Part shown: in pieces, positions 9,608-17,748 of the stretch | Layout: each line of letters begins with the position of its first letter | How positions within the stretch are numbered: the stretch's first letter is position 1 | From: Flavobacteriales bacterium | GTDB lineage: Bacteria; Bacteroidota; Bacteroidia; Flavobacteriales_D; Sanyastnellaceae | Assembly: GCA_027491215.1 (NCBI GenBank) | Contig: JAIXWP010000039.1 | Coordinates: 1-57,623, forward strand | DNA length: 57,623 nucleotides | Direction: 5' to 3' | Translations under genes and position numbers: made by a program | Notes under the pieces: generated by a model | The model's input: the letters and a program-made list of their open reading frames with translations, nothing else | Database searches by the model: none | What the model was told of the DNA's origin: nothing

Positions 9608-10339
9608 ATGATAGCTCTACTAAAAAAAGAAATAAGAAGTTTCCTTAGCTCGCTCATTGGATATGTTGTTATCGCAGTCTTCCTTCTAATCACTGGATTG
9701 TTTCTTTGGATTTTTCCTGGAGACACTAATGTATTAGACATGGGATTCTCGTCGATGGAAACATTCTTCTACATTTCTCCTTGGGTATTTTTGTTCCTCA
9801 TACCAGCCATTACCATGCGTTCTTTTGCGGAAGAAAAGAGAAATGGCACCATTGAGTTACTTTTCACAAAACCTATTTCTGATCTCAAGATTATTTTAGC
9901 AAAATACTTTGCAGGACTCATCCTAGTCATCTTCGCATTGCTTCCAACTTTACTTTATTATATCACTATTTATCAATTAGGAAATCCGGTTGGTAACATA
10001 GATAGCGGAGGAACATGGGGCTCGTACATCGGCCTTCTCTTTTTAGCTGCAGGATATGTTGCAATTGGAATCTTTGCATCGAGTATCACCAATAATCAAA
10101 TTGTAGCCTTTCTGCTAGCAGCATTACTTTGTTTCTTCATGTTTACAGGTTTCCAGGCGATAGGTGACTTCAAGCTTTTAGGGGATTTAGACAATTTTAT
10201 CATCAAGCTAGGAATAAATGATCACTACGTTTCGTTGAGCAAAGGATTGATCGACTCGAGAGATCTAGTTTATTTCATCACCTTGATTTCAGTATTTATT
10301 CTATTGACGCGCGCAGTGCTTCAAAGTAGAAAATGGTAA
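9608..10339 (+). CDS. gldF: Gliding motility ABC transporter permease GldF
   Basis: A 243-residue ABC-2 type permease with six hydrophobic segments. The N terminus is MIALLKKEIRSFLSSLIGY, and the loop RSFAEEKRNGTIELLFTKP is characteristic of GldF and related ABC-2 permeases. GldF works with GldG and the ATPase GldA; this transporter is linked to gliding in Flavobacterium but is absent in some gliders. In many Flavobacteriia gldG directly follows gldF, but here an LptF/G permease gene follows and gldG is at 52992-54728 on the other strand. No gldA is in the window. Confidence 0.88.
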   Translation: MIALLKKEIRSFLSSLIGYVVIAVFLLITGLFLWIFPGDTNVLDMGFSSMETFFYISPWVFLFLIPAITMRSFAEEKRNGTIELLFTKPISDLKIILAKYFAGLILVIFALLPTLLYYITIYQLGNPVGNIDSGGTWGSYIGLLFLAAGYVAIGIFASSITNNQIVAFLLAALLCFFMFTGFQAIGDFKLLGDLDNFIIKLGINDHYVSLSKGLIDSRDLVYFITLISVFILLTRAVLQSRKW

Positions 10340-10362
10340 TTTTTCAACGCTAATCTTAGATC

Positions 10363-11790
10363 GTGAAAAAACTCTCAGTACTACTTCTCAAATCTTACAT
10401 AGGGCCATTTGCAGTGACCTTCTTGGTGGCTATGTTCATTTTTGAGATGCAGTTTGTTTGGGTTTATCTCGATGAGATGATGGGGAAAGGACTAGGCATC
10501 GGAGTGATTCTACAACTCTTGATGTATGCCAGTGCACGACTTGTCAATATGGCTTTGCCACTTGCAATCTTAATGTCTAGCATTATGACCTTTGGTGCTT
10601 TATCAGAACATAATGAACTGACGAGCATGAAAAGTGCAGGTATTTCACTCTTTCGCATCATGCGCCCACTGATTATATTTTCAATTGTCCTCAGTGCATG
10701 TTCCTTTGTTTTTGCTAATAATATCTGGCCGATTGCCAACTTAAAATTTAGAACGCTCCTGTATAGTATCATGCAGCAACGCCCAGCGCTGAATTTGCAA
10801 GATGGCATTTTCTACAATGGTATGGAAGGAATCAGCATTCGTGTGATGAAGAATAATAAGGAGACCCGGGAGCTAGAAGATATCCTTATTTATGATCACC
10901 GTGGTGCAAATCGTGGCAACCGAACAGTTATTCGGGCGAAGAAGGGGCTTATGGAGCAAACTGAAGACAAGCGTTTTTTGGTGCTTACCCTTATCGATGG
11001 ATATAGCTATGATGAGCAAGAAGAAGAAAAAAAGAAAAAGAGGGATTATCCTCTAGTAGAAAGTCATTTTGAAAAGAGCATACTTCGCATTGATTTAAGT
11101 TCATTTGAATTTCAGGCCAACAGTGAGGAGGTGTTTAAAACCTCTTACGAAATGATGACCATTAATCAATTGCGTGAAGCCATAGATAGCCTTGATTCAA
11201 AGCTCGATTCTGTGAGGGTTAAAGTTGCTGAAGCGAATTTGAAAGCGCTACATTACAAGAAGAAAGACCGGATCAATCCTGATTCTGCTTCGGGCTGGTT
11301 TTTTAATGAAATGACGAGATCTGAACAACAACGAGCATTATCTTTTGCAAAAGAAAACTCAAGACGTCTTAAGGAAGCTTCAGCAAAACAAGATGAAGAA
11401 ATAGCGAACCGAAACAAGTTCATTATTCGCCATAAAGTAGAATGGCACCGTAAGTTTTTCTTGGCAGTAGCATGTCTCGTATTGTTCTTTATTGGAGCAC
11501 CTCTCGGCGCGATCATTAGAAAAGGAGGACTTGGAATGCCAACAGTGATAGCTCTCGGACTATTTATTTTCTACCAACTTCTCACTATTGCTGGTGAGAA
11601 GATGGCTAAGGGAGGCATTCTCGAACCATGGGCAGGAATGTGGCTATCGACAGCACTGTTCCTTCCATTAAGTGTTTGGCTGACCTATAAAGCATCGAAG
11701 GAAGCTGCGCTTCTTGATAAGGATATTTACAGCAAATTTTTCAAGAAAATTTTTACAATCTTCAAGAGAAAGAAAACAGTTGCAGCATGA
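10363..11790 (+). CDS. LptF/LptG family permease
   Basis: A 475-residue inner-membrane protein of the YjgP/YjgQ family, which moves lipopolysaccharide out of the inner membrane together with LptB and LptC. It starts at GTG (MKKLSVLLLKSYIGPF). The N-terminal three-helix bundle (residues about 12-120) contains the conserved ALSEHNELTSMKSAGIS segment. A periplasmic beta-jellyroll region follows (about 130-260), then a charged helical insert (about 265-350), then three C-terminal helices with GAPLGAIIRKGGLGMP. The last codon overlaps the next start (ATGA), so it is coupled to two glycosyltransferases, which suggests a link with lipid-linked glycan synthesis. Confidence 0.9.
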   Translation: MKKLSVLLLKSYIGPFAVTFLVAMFIFEMQFVWVYLDEMMGKGLGIGVILQLLMYASARLVNMALPLAILMSSIMTFGALSEHNELTSMKSAGISLFRIMRPLIIFSIVLSACSFVFANNIWPIANLKFRTLLYSIMQQRPALNLQDGIFYNGMEGISIRVMKNNKETRELEDILIYDHRGANRGNRTVIRAKKGLMEQTEDKRFLVLTLIDGYSYDEQEEEKKKKRDYPLVESHFEKSILRIDLSSFEFQANSEEVFKTSYEMMTINQLREAIDSLDSKLDSVRVKVAEANLKALHYKKKDRINPDSASGWFFNEMTRSEQQRALSFAKENSRRLKEASAKQDEEIANRNKFIIRHKVEWHRKFFLAVACLVLFFIGAPLGAIIRKGGLGMPTVIALGLFIFYQLLTIAGEKMAKGGILEPWAGMWLSTALFLPLSVWLTYKASKEAALLDKDIYSKFFKKIFTIFKRKKTVAA

Positions 11791-12986
11791 AGATTTTACA
11801 ACTTTGTCATAAGCCTCCTGTGCCTGCCGTTGATGGTGGTTGCATTGCGATGAATAACATCACTCAAGGATTATTGAAGGCAGGGCATCAGGTGAAGATT
11901 ATTACCATTTTTACCCATAAGCATGATTTTCTTCAGGATGAAATGAATGAAGATTATATTGCAAAGACAGATATAGAGGGAGTTTTTGTAGACACTAGGC
12001 TCAATGTAATGGATGCATATGCGAGCTTTATGACATCCGACAGCTACAATGTCAATCGATTTTTTAGCACCGATTTTGATATTAAATTGACGCGTACACT
12101 GAAGGCTGAGAAGTATGATGTAATTCATCTTGAGAGTTTATTTATGACTCCATACATGGGCACGATCAGAAGATTAAGCAAGGCTCCTGTAGTAGTACGC
12201 ACTCATAATCTAGAGTATGTAATTTGGGAGAAAATAGCTAAAGGAACATCGAATGTTTTCAAGCGTGTTTATTTGAGTTATCTCAGTCGTAAATTGAAGA
12301 ATTATGAATTGAAAACACTCAACGAAGTTCATGGAATCGCATCTATCAGTGAAGAGGATAAGAAGCGGTTTGAAAGATTGGGCATTCGCACCACTATGAA
12401 AAGTATTCCTTTTGGTATAGATTACAATAAGTATAGTGAATATCCTGAAGGTGAAACAGAGCAAGCTTTATTCCATCTTGGATCAATGGACTGGAGCCCC
12501 AATCAGGAAGGTATTCTCTGGTTTTTACAAGAAATATGGCCCAAGGTTCATGCATTAAAGCCGAATCTAAAGTTGTATCTCGCCGGCAGAAATATGCCCA
12601 ATCATTTGCTCAATAGAAGTTGGCCAAATGTTTCTGTGATTGGCGAAGTACTAGATGCTAAGCAATTCATGAAATCAAAAGCAATCATGATTGTTCCATT
12701 ATTAAGTGCAGGAGGAATTCGTGTCAAAATTATCGAGGGATTGGCTCTTGGGAAAGCGATTATCTCAACATCCATCGGCGCTGAAGGAATAGATTGTGTT
12801 CATGATCAACAACTTCTCATTGCTGATTCGATTAGTGAATGGGTAAAAGGAATTACTCGACTCATCGATGAGGAGGGATTGATCGAGAGATTAGGTAGAG
12901 CAGGAAAGGAGCACACCAAGAATTTCGATAATGATCATATCATTGAAGATCTCATTCATTTTTATAAAAAAATAAAGACATCGTGA
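11787..12986 (+). CDS. Glycosyltransferase family 4 (GT-B)
   Basis: A 399-residue GT-B glycosyltransferase. The N-terminal domain has an acceptor-side pattern (CHKPPVPAVDGGCIAMNN; VVVRTHNLEYVIWEKIA), and the C-terminal domain carries the nucleotide-sugar signature GGIRVKIIEGLALGKAIIST with the family Glu. The sugar and acceptor are unknown. The gene overlaps the LptF/G gene by four bases and its own stop overlaps the next start (GTGA), so LptF/G and the two transferases form a tight operon. Confidence 0.85.
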   Translation: MKILQLCHKPPVPAVDGGCIAMNNITQGLLKAGHQVKIITIFTHKHDFLQDEMNEDYIAKTDIEGVFVDTRLNVMDAYASFMTSDSYNVNRFFSTDFDIKLTRTLKAEKYDVIHLESLFMTPYMGTIRRLSKAPVVVRTHNLEYVIWEKIAKGTSNVFKRVYLSYLSRKLKNYELKTLNEVHGIASISEEDKKRFERLGIRTTMKSIPFGIDYNKYSEYPEGETEQALFHLGSMDWSPNQEGILWFLQEIWPKVHALKPNLKLYLAGRNMPNHLLNRSWPNVSVIGEVLDAKQFMKSKAIMIVPLLSAGGIRVKIIEGLALGKAIISTSIGAEGIDCVHDQQLLIADSISEWVKGITRLIDEEGLIERLGRAGKEHTKNFDNDHIIEDLIHFYKKIKTS

Positions 12987-14152
12987 AGTTGTTTGTTTTA
13001 CTCTCACGTGTTCCATATCCCTTGGAGAAGGGGGATAAGTTGAGAGCGTATCATCAACTGCGAAGTCTTGCGAAAAAACATGAGGTCTTTTTGTGTTGTC
13101 TTTCAGATGAAACACCAAATGAGGCTGCCATCGCACATCTCAGAACATTTATTCAGAAAGTAGAGGTTATTCAACTTAGTAAATGGAGTATTGGCACTCG
13201 ATTATTCTTGGGATTATTTTCACAACGACCATTTCAAGTTCATTATTTTTTTCAGAGAAAAGCTTTAGGTAAAATAGAACGATTTCTGAATCACTTTCAG
13301 CCAGATCATATCTATTGTCAATTGATAAGATGTACAGAATACGTCAAGAATTATCATCACTGCCCGAAGACACTAGATTATATGGATGCATTAAGTGCTG
13401 GGCATCGCAGACGTATTGCTTCCGCTCGTTTTCCAATGAATTGGCTATTACGAGAAGAGTCAAAACGATTGACTACTTACGAAAACTTGATATTTGATTA
13501 TTTTGAAAATCACACGATCATTAGTCAGCAAGATAGAGATTTGATTTATCATGAAAAAAGACAGCAGATAACGATTGTGCCTAATGGAGTAGACAGCGAT
13601 TTTTTCCAAACAAAAAATACAGAAAAGGTTTATGATATTGTGTTTACAGGCAATATGAACTACCCTCCAAATGTGTCTGGAGCCATAACGCTTGTGAAAG
13701 AGGTGATGCCTATGGTAGAAAAAAGTTTGGGCAAAGTTCGAGTGTTGATTGCAGGCTCTAGCCCAGCTCCAGAAGTCAAGGCCCTAGCTGAAAAAGAGGG
13801 AGTGACCGTTACAGGTTGGATAGATGATATTCGTGATGCCTATGATCAATCAAAGGTTTTCGTTGCGCCAATGCTCATAGGCAGTGGAATGCAAAATAAG
13901 ATCCTTGAGGCCGTGAGTATGCAATTGCCTTGTGTAACGACTTCTCTTGCAGGGAATGCATTTACAAAAGAGCAGAAGCAATACCTTTTTATATCAGATC
14001 AAATACAAACACTAGCGCAAGATGTTATTATGCTTTTGAAGGATGAAAGCAAGCGAAAAGAAGTTGGACATCAATCTCGGGAAATCATTCTAGAGCATTT
14101 TAATTGGGAGGCTACAGTCGAATTGCTAGAATTAACAATGCAGAAAGCTTAA
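12983..14152 (+). CDS. Glycosyltransferase, GT-B, TIGR03087-like
   Basis: A 389-residue GT-B glycosyltransferase with GTG start, coupled to the upstream transferase. The N terminus SRVPYPLEKGDKLRAYHQL is typical of the TIGR03087-like subgroup, and the C-terminal donor site is seen as GSGMQNKILEAVSMQLPCV. VPNGVDSDFF marks the domain junction. It probably adds a sugar to an envelope or exopolysaccharide glycan. No exosortase gene is in the window, so an XrtA link is not supported here. Confidence 0.82.
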   Translation: MKLFVLLSRVPYPLEKGDKLRAYHQLRSLAKKHEVFLCCLSDETPNEAAIAHLRTFIQKVEVIQLSKWSIGTRLFLGLFSQRPFQVHYFFQRKALGKIERFLNHFQPDHIYCQLIRCTEYVKNYHHCPKTLDYMDALSAGHRRRIASARFPMNWLLREESKRLTTYENLIFDYFENHTIISQQDRDLIYHEKRQQITIVPNGVDSDFFQTKNTEKVYDIVFTGNMNYPPNVSGAITLVKEVMPMVEKSLGKVRVLIAGSSPAPEVKALAEKEGVTVTGWIDDIRDAYDQSKVFVAPMLIGSGMQNKILEAVSMQLPCVTTSLAGNAFTKEQKQYLFISDQIQTLAQDVIMLLKDESKRKEVGHQSREIILEHFNWEATVELLELTMQKA

Positions 14153-14168
14153 TATCTTTTAGGTATGC

Positions 14169-14176
14169 TACTTTTG
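14169..14176 (+). promoter_or_regulatory. Candidate -7 box for the PhoD-like gene
   Basis: TACTTTTG matches TAnnTTTG exactly and lies 20 bases before the ATG at 14197, a usual distance. The -33 region is weak. Confidence 0.4.
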
Positions 14177-14196
14177 AAGAGCATAACTCTATAAAG

Positions 14197-15510
14197 ATGT
14201 TTAAAATTCTATCCAGTCTAGTTTTTGTATTTTTTACAATAAGCAGCTACACTCAAAACCTTCAACTTGTCGCACCGCCAGTAATGGGGCACTGCGACAT
14301 GAAAGAGGTGAAAATTTGGATTGCAGCAAAATCGCTTGGGAAATTATCTGTCGACTATTGGCCAAGCGCTAATTCGAAAGATGTCAAATCAATGCAAGTG
14401 AGCATAGATAATTCCGAGCATTACTCAACCATTTTCACACTTTCAGATCTAGAGCCAGGCACCGAATACACCTACACTTTTAAAGGAAGTTCTGACCCAA
14501 ATAAATATACATTCACTACAGAGGCTTTATGGCAGTATCGAACAGATCCTCCCAACTATAAGATTGCACTAGGCAGCTGTGCTTTTTTGAATGAAGAGAA
14601 ATATGATCGCCCAGGAAAAGGTTATGGGAATAATTATACCATATTCGATAGTATTGCCGTGCTCCAACCCGACCTTATGTTATGGTTGGGAGATAATGTT
14701 TATTTCCGAGAAGTAGACTTCGAAAGTAAGGCAGCTATGATTCGCAGATATATGTTGTCGAGAACCAATCCAGCCCTTTCAAAACTTTGGTCAAGTAGCG
14801 CACATTATGCTATTTGGGACGATCATGATTTTGGTCCAAATGATAGCAATGGCAGTTATATTCACAAGGATTGGTCGTTGGAATTATTCAAGGCATTTTG
14901 GCCGAATCCGAGTTATGGCGGACCTGCAACAGGCGATGGTATTACAACTCATTTCGCTTTTGGGGACAGTGAGTTCTTTTTATTGGATAATCGATATAAT
15001 AGAACCATTAATGATGCGGTAGGAGTGGAGGCGACTATCCTAGGTGAAGAGCAGATTCAATGGCTTATACTAGCTTTAAAATCGAGCAGAGCGCCATTCA
15101 AGTTTGTTGCAATGGGAGGCCAATTCCTCAATACCGATGCGAAGTATGAAAACTATAGTACTTATCCTTCAGAACGCAATCGCATTATTGAATTGATAGA
15201 AAAGAATAACATTAAAGGTGTTATCTTTTTGACAGGTGATAGACATTGCACTGAATTAAGTGAACTGAAATTATCGAATGGAAATGTGATTTACGATCTT
15301 ACTGTTTCACCTTTGACAAGTGGAGCTTATGATAACTCTAAAGAAAATAATACGCTGCGAGTTGCTGAAACAATTGTAGGGACTCAAAATTTTGGACTAT
15401 TTACTTTTTCAGGAAAACAAAAAGAGCGCGTACTTACGATATCGATCTACACACATACTGGAGCGCTAGCATGGACAAAAGACATTTTAAGTTTTGATGT
15501 AAAAAAATAA
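14197..15510 (+). CDS. PhoD-like alkaline phosphatase
   Basis: A 437-residue secreted phosphatase/phosphodiesterase. The start MFKILSSLVFVFF gives a clear signal peptide ending near SYTQN; the frame is open upstream into the preceding gene but without a signal sequence. An N-terminal fibronectin-like domain (about 25-120) is followed by a metallophosphatase core: GSCAF, LGDNVYFRE, WDDHDFGPND and LTGDRHCTEL supply the metal-binding Asp, Asn and His residues. The substrate is unknown. No T9SS sorting domain is present, so it probably stays periplasmic. Confidence 0.88.
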   Translation: MFKILSSLVFVFFTISSYTQNLQLVAPPVMGHCDMKEVKIWIAAKSLGKLSVDYWPSANSKDVKSMQVSIDNSEHYSTIFTLSDLEPGTEYTYTFKGSSDPNKYTFTTEALWQYRTDPPNYKIALGSCAFLNEEKYDRPGKGYGNNYTIFDSIAVLQPDLMLWLGDNVYFREVDFESKAAMIRRYMLSRTNPALSKLWSSSAHYAIWDDHDFGPNDSNGSYIHKDWSLELFKAFWPNPSYGGPATGDGITTHFAFGDSEFFLLDNRYNRTINDAVGVEATILGEEQIQWLILALKSSRAPFKFVAMGGQFLNTDAKYENYSTYPSERNRIIELIEKNNIKGVIFLTGDRHCTELSELKLSNGNVIYDLTVSPLTSGAYDNSKENNTLRVAETIVGTQNFGLFTFSGKQKERVLTISIYTHTGALAWTKDILSFDVKK

Positions 15511-15520
15511 ATATTTTATT

Positions 15521-16612
15521 ATGAAAAAAGCCACCCTTATTGGGATGAACACATTTCTTATAATGGTGGCCTTGCTATCGTTTGCTTGTAAAGGTCAAAC
15601 ACCTTCTGCAACAGCAACTTCCGAGAAATCGTCGATTGGAAGAGTCGTCCAAAAATTAGATCATAGGATTTGGCAAGTCTTCGAGGATAAATCAGGCAAC
15701 TACTGGTTTGGAAGTGATAGTGCCGGAGTCTTTAAGTTCGACGGCAAATCCATAACACAATACACGATAGAAGATGGACTCTCCAGCAATCAAATTAGAC
15801 AGATTCAGGAAGACAAATTAGGCAATATGTTCTTCTCCACGATGGGAGGCATCAATATGTTTGATGGTAACACTTTTTCAAAGTTGGAACCTGTTGTCTC
15901 GACAGAATGGAAATTAGGTAAGGATGATTTATGGTTTCAGGTGTTGGGTAATACCAAATTAAATGGTCCTTTTCGTTATGATGGTAAGACTTTATATAAT
16001 CTTCAATTTCCTTCGCATCCTCGAAATGAAGAGCGGATTAAACAAGGTATCAATCCTTTCTTTGGCCCCTATGAAGTTTATAGTGTCTACAAAGATCGAA
16101 AAGGGCATATGTGGTTTGGTACTTCTGTACTCGGAGCTTGTAGGTTTGATGGTGAAAAAATTGAGTGGATGTATGAAGAGGACTTGACCATCGTGCCAGC
16201 AGGAGGAAGCTTTGGAATTCGAAGTGTTTTTGAAGATAGTCGAGGGGATTATTGGATTTGTAATTCTCAGCAACGCTTCCAGTTCGAGCAATCCAATAAT
16301 CCAAATAGCATCGATTTGAAATACACTAAAACGCCTGGTTTTGGTAATAAAGAAATATTTAAAGGAGAAGATAGAATTTATTATCAATCAGTAGTGGAGG
16401 ATAAGAATGGTCATCTTTGGTTTTGTAATTGGACCAATGGCGTTTATAAATATGATGGAAAAAACACCATCAACTACAAAGTAGAACACGAAGGTAAAAG
16501 TGCACAAATAGTATCGATGTGCCTTGATTCAAAGGGGACCATATGGCTCGGCACCAATAATGCTGGTGCCTTCCGTTTTGTCGATGGACAATTTGTGCCA
16601 TTTGAGAACTAG
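15521..16612 (+). CDS. Two-component-regulator propeller (Reg_prop) protein
   Basis: A 363-residue probable lipoprotein: hydrophobic residues 6-22 end in SFAC, a weak lipobox. The rest consists of propeller blades with the Reg_prop pattern, for example VFEDKSGNYWFGSDSAGVFKFDG, IQEDKLGNMFFST, VYKDRKGHMWFGT and CLDSKGTIWLGTN. These blades normally form the sensor part of hybrid histidine kinases, but here there is no kinase or DNA-binding domain. It starts ten bases after the phosphatase stop, so the two are probably co-transcribed. Confidence 0.82.
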   Translation: MKKATLIGMNTFLIMVALLSFACKGQTPSATATSEKSSIGRVVQKLDHRIWQVFEDKSGNYWFGSDSAGVFKFDGKSITQYTIEDGLSSNQIRQIQEDKLGNMFFSTMGGINMFDGNTFSKLEPVVSTEWKLGKDDLWFQVLGNTKLNGPFRYDGKTLYNLQFPSHPRNEERIKQGINPFFGPYEVYSVYKDRKGHMWFGTSVLGACRFDGEKIEWMYEEDLTIVPAGGSFGIRSVFEDSRGDYWICNSQQRFQFEQSNNPNSIDLKYTKTPGFGNKEIFKGEDRIYYQSVVEDKNGHLWFCNWTNGVYKYDGKNTINYKVEHEGKSAQIVSMCLDSKGTIWLGTNNAGAFRFVDGQFVPFEN

Positions 16613-16620
16613 TTGATTTT

Positions 16621-16680
16621 TTTATTTACAATTTATGTAAATATTTATAGCCTTTTTTACTATTTTTGTAAATATTATAG
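16621..16680 (+). promoter_or_regulatory. Promoter with repeated operator-like half-sites upstream of the GNAT/HTH pair
   Basis: TATTTTTG at 16661-16668 matches the -7 consensus TAnnTTTG exactly. Two near-identical direct repeats, GTAAATATTTATAG (16637-16650) and GTAAATATTATAG (16668-16680), flank and overlap it. The upstream copy also forms an inverted repeat, TTTAC-N7-GTAAA. This layout suits autoregulation by the HTH protein encoded downstream; the binding is inference. Confidence 0.5.
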
Positions 16681-16689
16681 GCTGAAAAC

Positions 16690-17151
16690 ATGTATGTTAT
16701 AGATAAGAGAAGTGGGGCGATCTGCGATGTTGATTTTTCTAAACTTGACTATATCGAACTTGATTTATTTGTTAAAGATGATTTCATATTCGATTGGAAT
16801 GAAGAAGTTTCTTTTGAAGTATATAGATTAACCTTAGCTCAAAATGGTAAGACACTTGGATTGATTAGTATTGAAATGATGGAATCAGAATATAGAATTC
16901 ATATTCGATTGCTATCAGCTAGCTCAGATAATATTGGTAGAAATAAGGAGTACGATCGAATAGTGGGCTGCATGATATCACAAGTTGGGATGATTGCGAT
17001 TCAAAAATTTGGAGAGTTAGCTTGTGTTTCACTTCGGCCTAAGTCTGTTTTAACAAAGCATTACATTCAAAAATACAGGATGAAAATTACGGGGCAATTA
17101 TTGAGCATTGAAGTGCCTGAGTTAATTGATCTAATCAATGAATATGAATAA
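16690..17151 (+). CDS. GNAT-like protein, candidate toxin of a GNAT/HTH pair
   Basis: A 153-residue protein with the strand-helix order of a GNAT domain: VYRLTLAQNGKTLGLISIEM and YRIHIRLLSAS strands, then NIGRNKEYDRIVGCMISQVG at the position of the acyl-CoA loop and helix, then LACVSLRPKS and a C-terminal HYIQKYRM. The usual R-x-x-G-x-G/A loop is not intact (NIGRNK), so enzyme activity is uncertain. It overlaps the following HTH gene by 14 bases, which suggests a two-gene module resembling GNAT-type toxin-antitoxin pairs. The toxin role is inferred from fold and context. Confidence 0.6.
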   Translation: MYVIDKRSGAICDVDFSKLDYIELDLFVKDDFIFDWNEEVSFEVYRLTLAQNGKTLGLISIEMMESEYRIHIRLLSASSDNIGRNKEYDRIVGCMISQVGMIAIQKFGELACVSLRPKSVLTKHYIQKYRMKITGQLLSIEVPELIDLINEYE

Positions 17152-17674
17152 ACAAAAAGTAAGTGTGAGAAAAAACTCTATTGATAGCTTCGATTCAAGA
17201 TATACATCAGAGGAAGAGCAGCTAAAAGAATCAATTGCTTTATTGGAGTCGAGAATAGCACGGCTTAAGGAGTTGCCACAAAAGGATGTTTTGCGAGCTC
17301 GACTATTACAGTTGAAATTGCAAATGGAGAGTTATGTCCAAACAAAGAAACCAAAGTCTTTCGAAAATTTTCAATATTTCCTAAATGCTTATTTAGTTAT
17401 TCTCTATAAAAAGAAGACTGATTTTGCTAATGATTTAGGAACAACACCTGTAATGTTAAGTCACTTGTTAAGTGGGAGAAGAGAACCAAGCAAGGAATTC
17501 TTATATAAACTAATGACACATTCTAGAAAAGTCGCAAAAGGAATTCCAGCATTCAAAGACGAGATATGGTTAGCTGTTTTTCATAAGGATCTAATGAATT
17601 CATTTATGAACGACAGATCAAACTGGAAGACTAAGGCTGAAAAAGAAGTTAGCTGGCAAGGGGTAAATGACTAA
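17138..17674 (+). CDS. XRE-type HTH protein, candidate antitoxin/regulator
   Basis: A 178-residue protein. Residues about 25-75 are charged and helical (coiled-coil-like), and residues about 85-130 contain a helix-turn-helix of the XRE/HigA type (KKTDFANDLGTTPVMLSHLL, then SGRREPSKEFLYKL). A second possible start lies six bases inside (MNKQK). It overlaps the upstream GNAT-like gene and probably binds the repeats in its promoter. A terminator lies downstream, so the pair is a self-contained unit. Confidence 0.72.
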   Translation: MNMNKQKVSVRKNSIDSFDSRYTSEEEQLKESIALLESRIARLKELPQKDVLRARLLQLKLQMESYVQTKKPKSFENFQYFLNAYLVILYKKKTDFANDLGTTPVMLSHLLSGRREPSKEFLYKLMTHSRKVAKGIPAFKDEIWLAVFHKDLMNSFMNDRSNWKTKAEKEVSWQGVND

Positions 17675-17690
17675 GTTTAATTTTCCATAA

Positions 17691-17722
17691 AAAAAATCCC
17701 CGACACGTTTGCCAGGGATTTT
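17691..17722. terminator. Bidirectional intrinsic terminator
   Basis: The 8-bp stem AAAATCCC (17693-17700) pairs with GGGATTTT (17715-17722), with a 14-base loop and a preceding A run. It separates the HTH gene on the plus strand from the large PD40/SPOR gene on the minus strand. Confidence 0.7.
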
Positions 17723-17748
17723 CGTCTACAGAAGTCTAATGATCTGTT

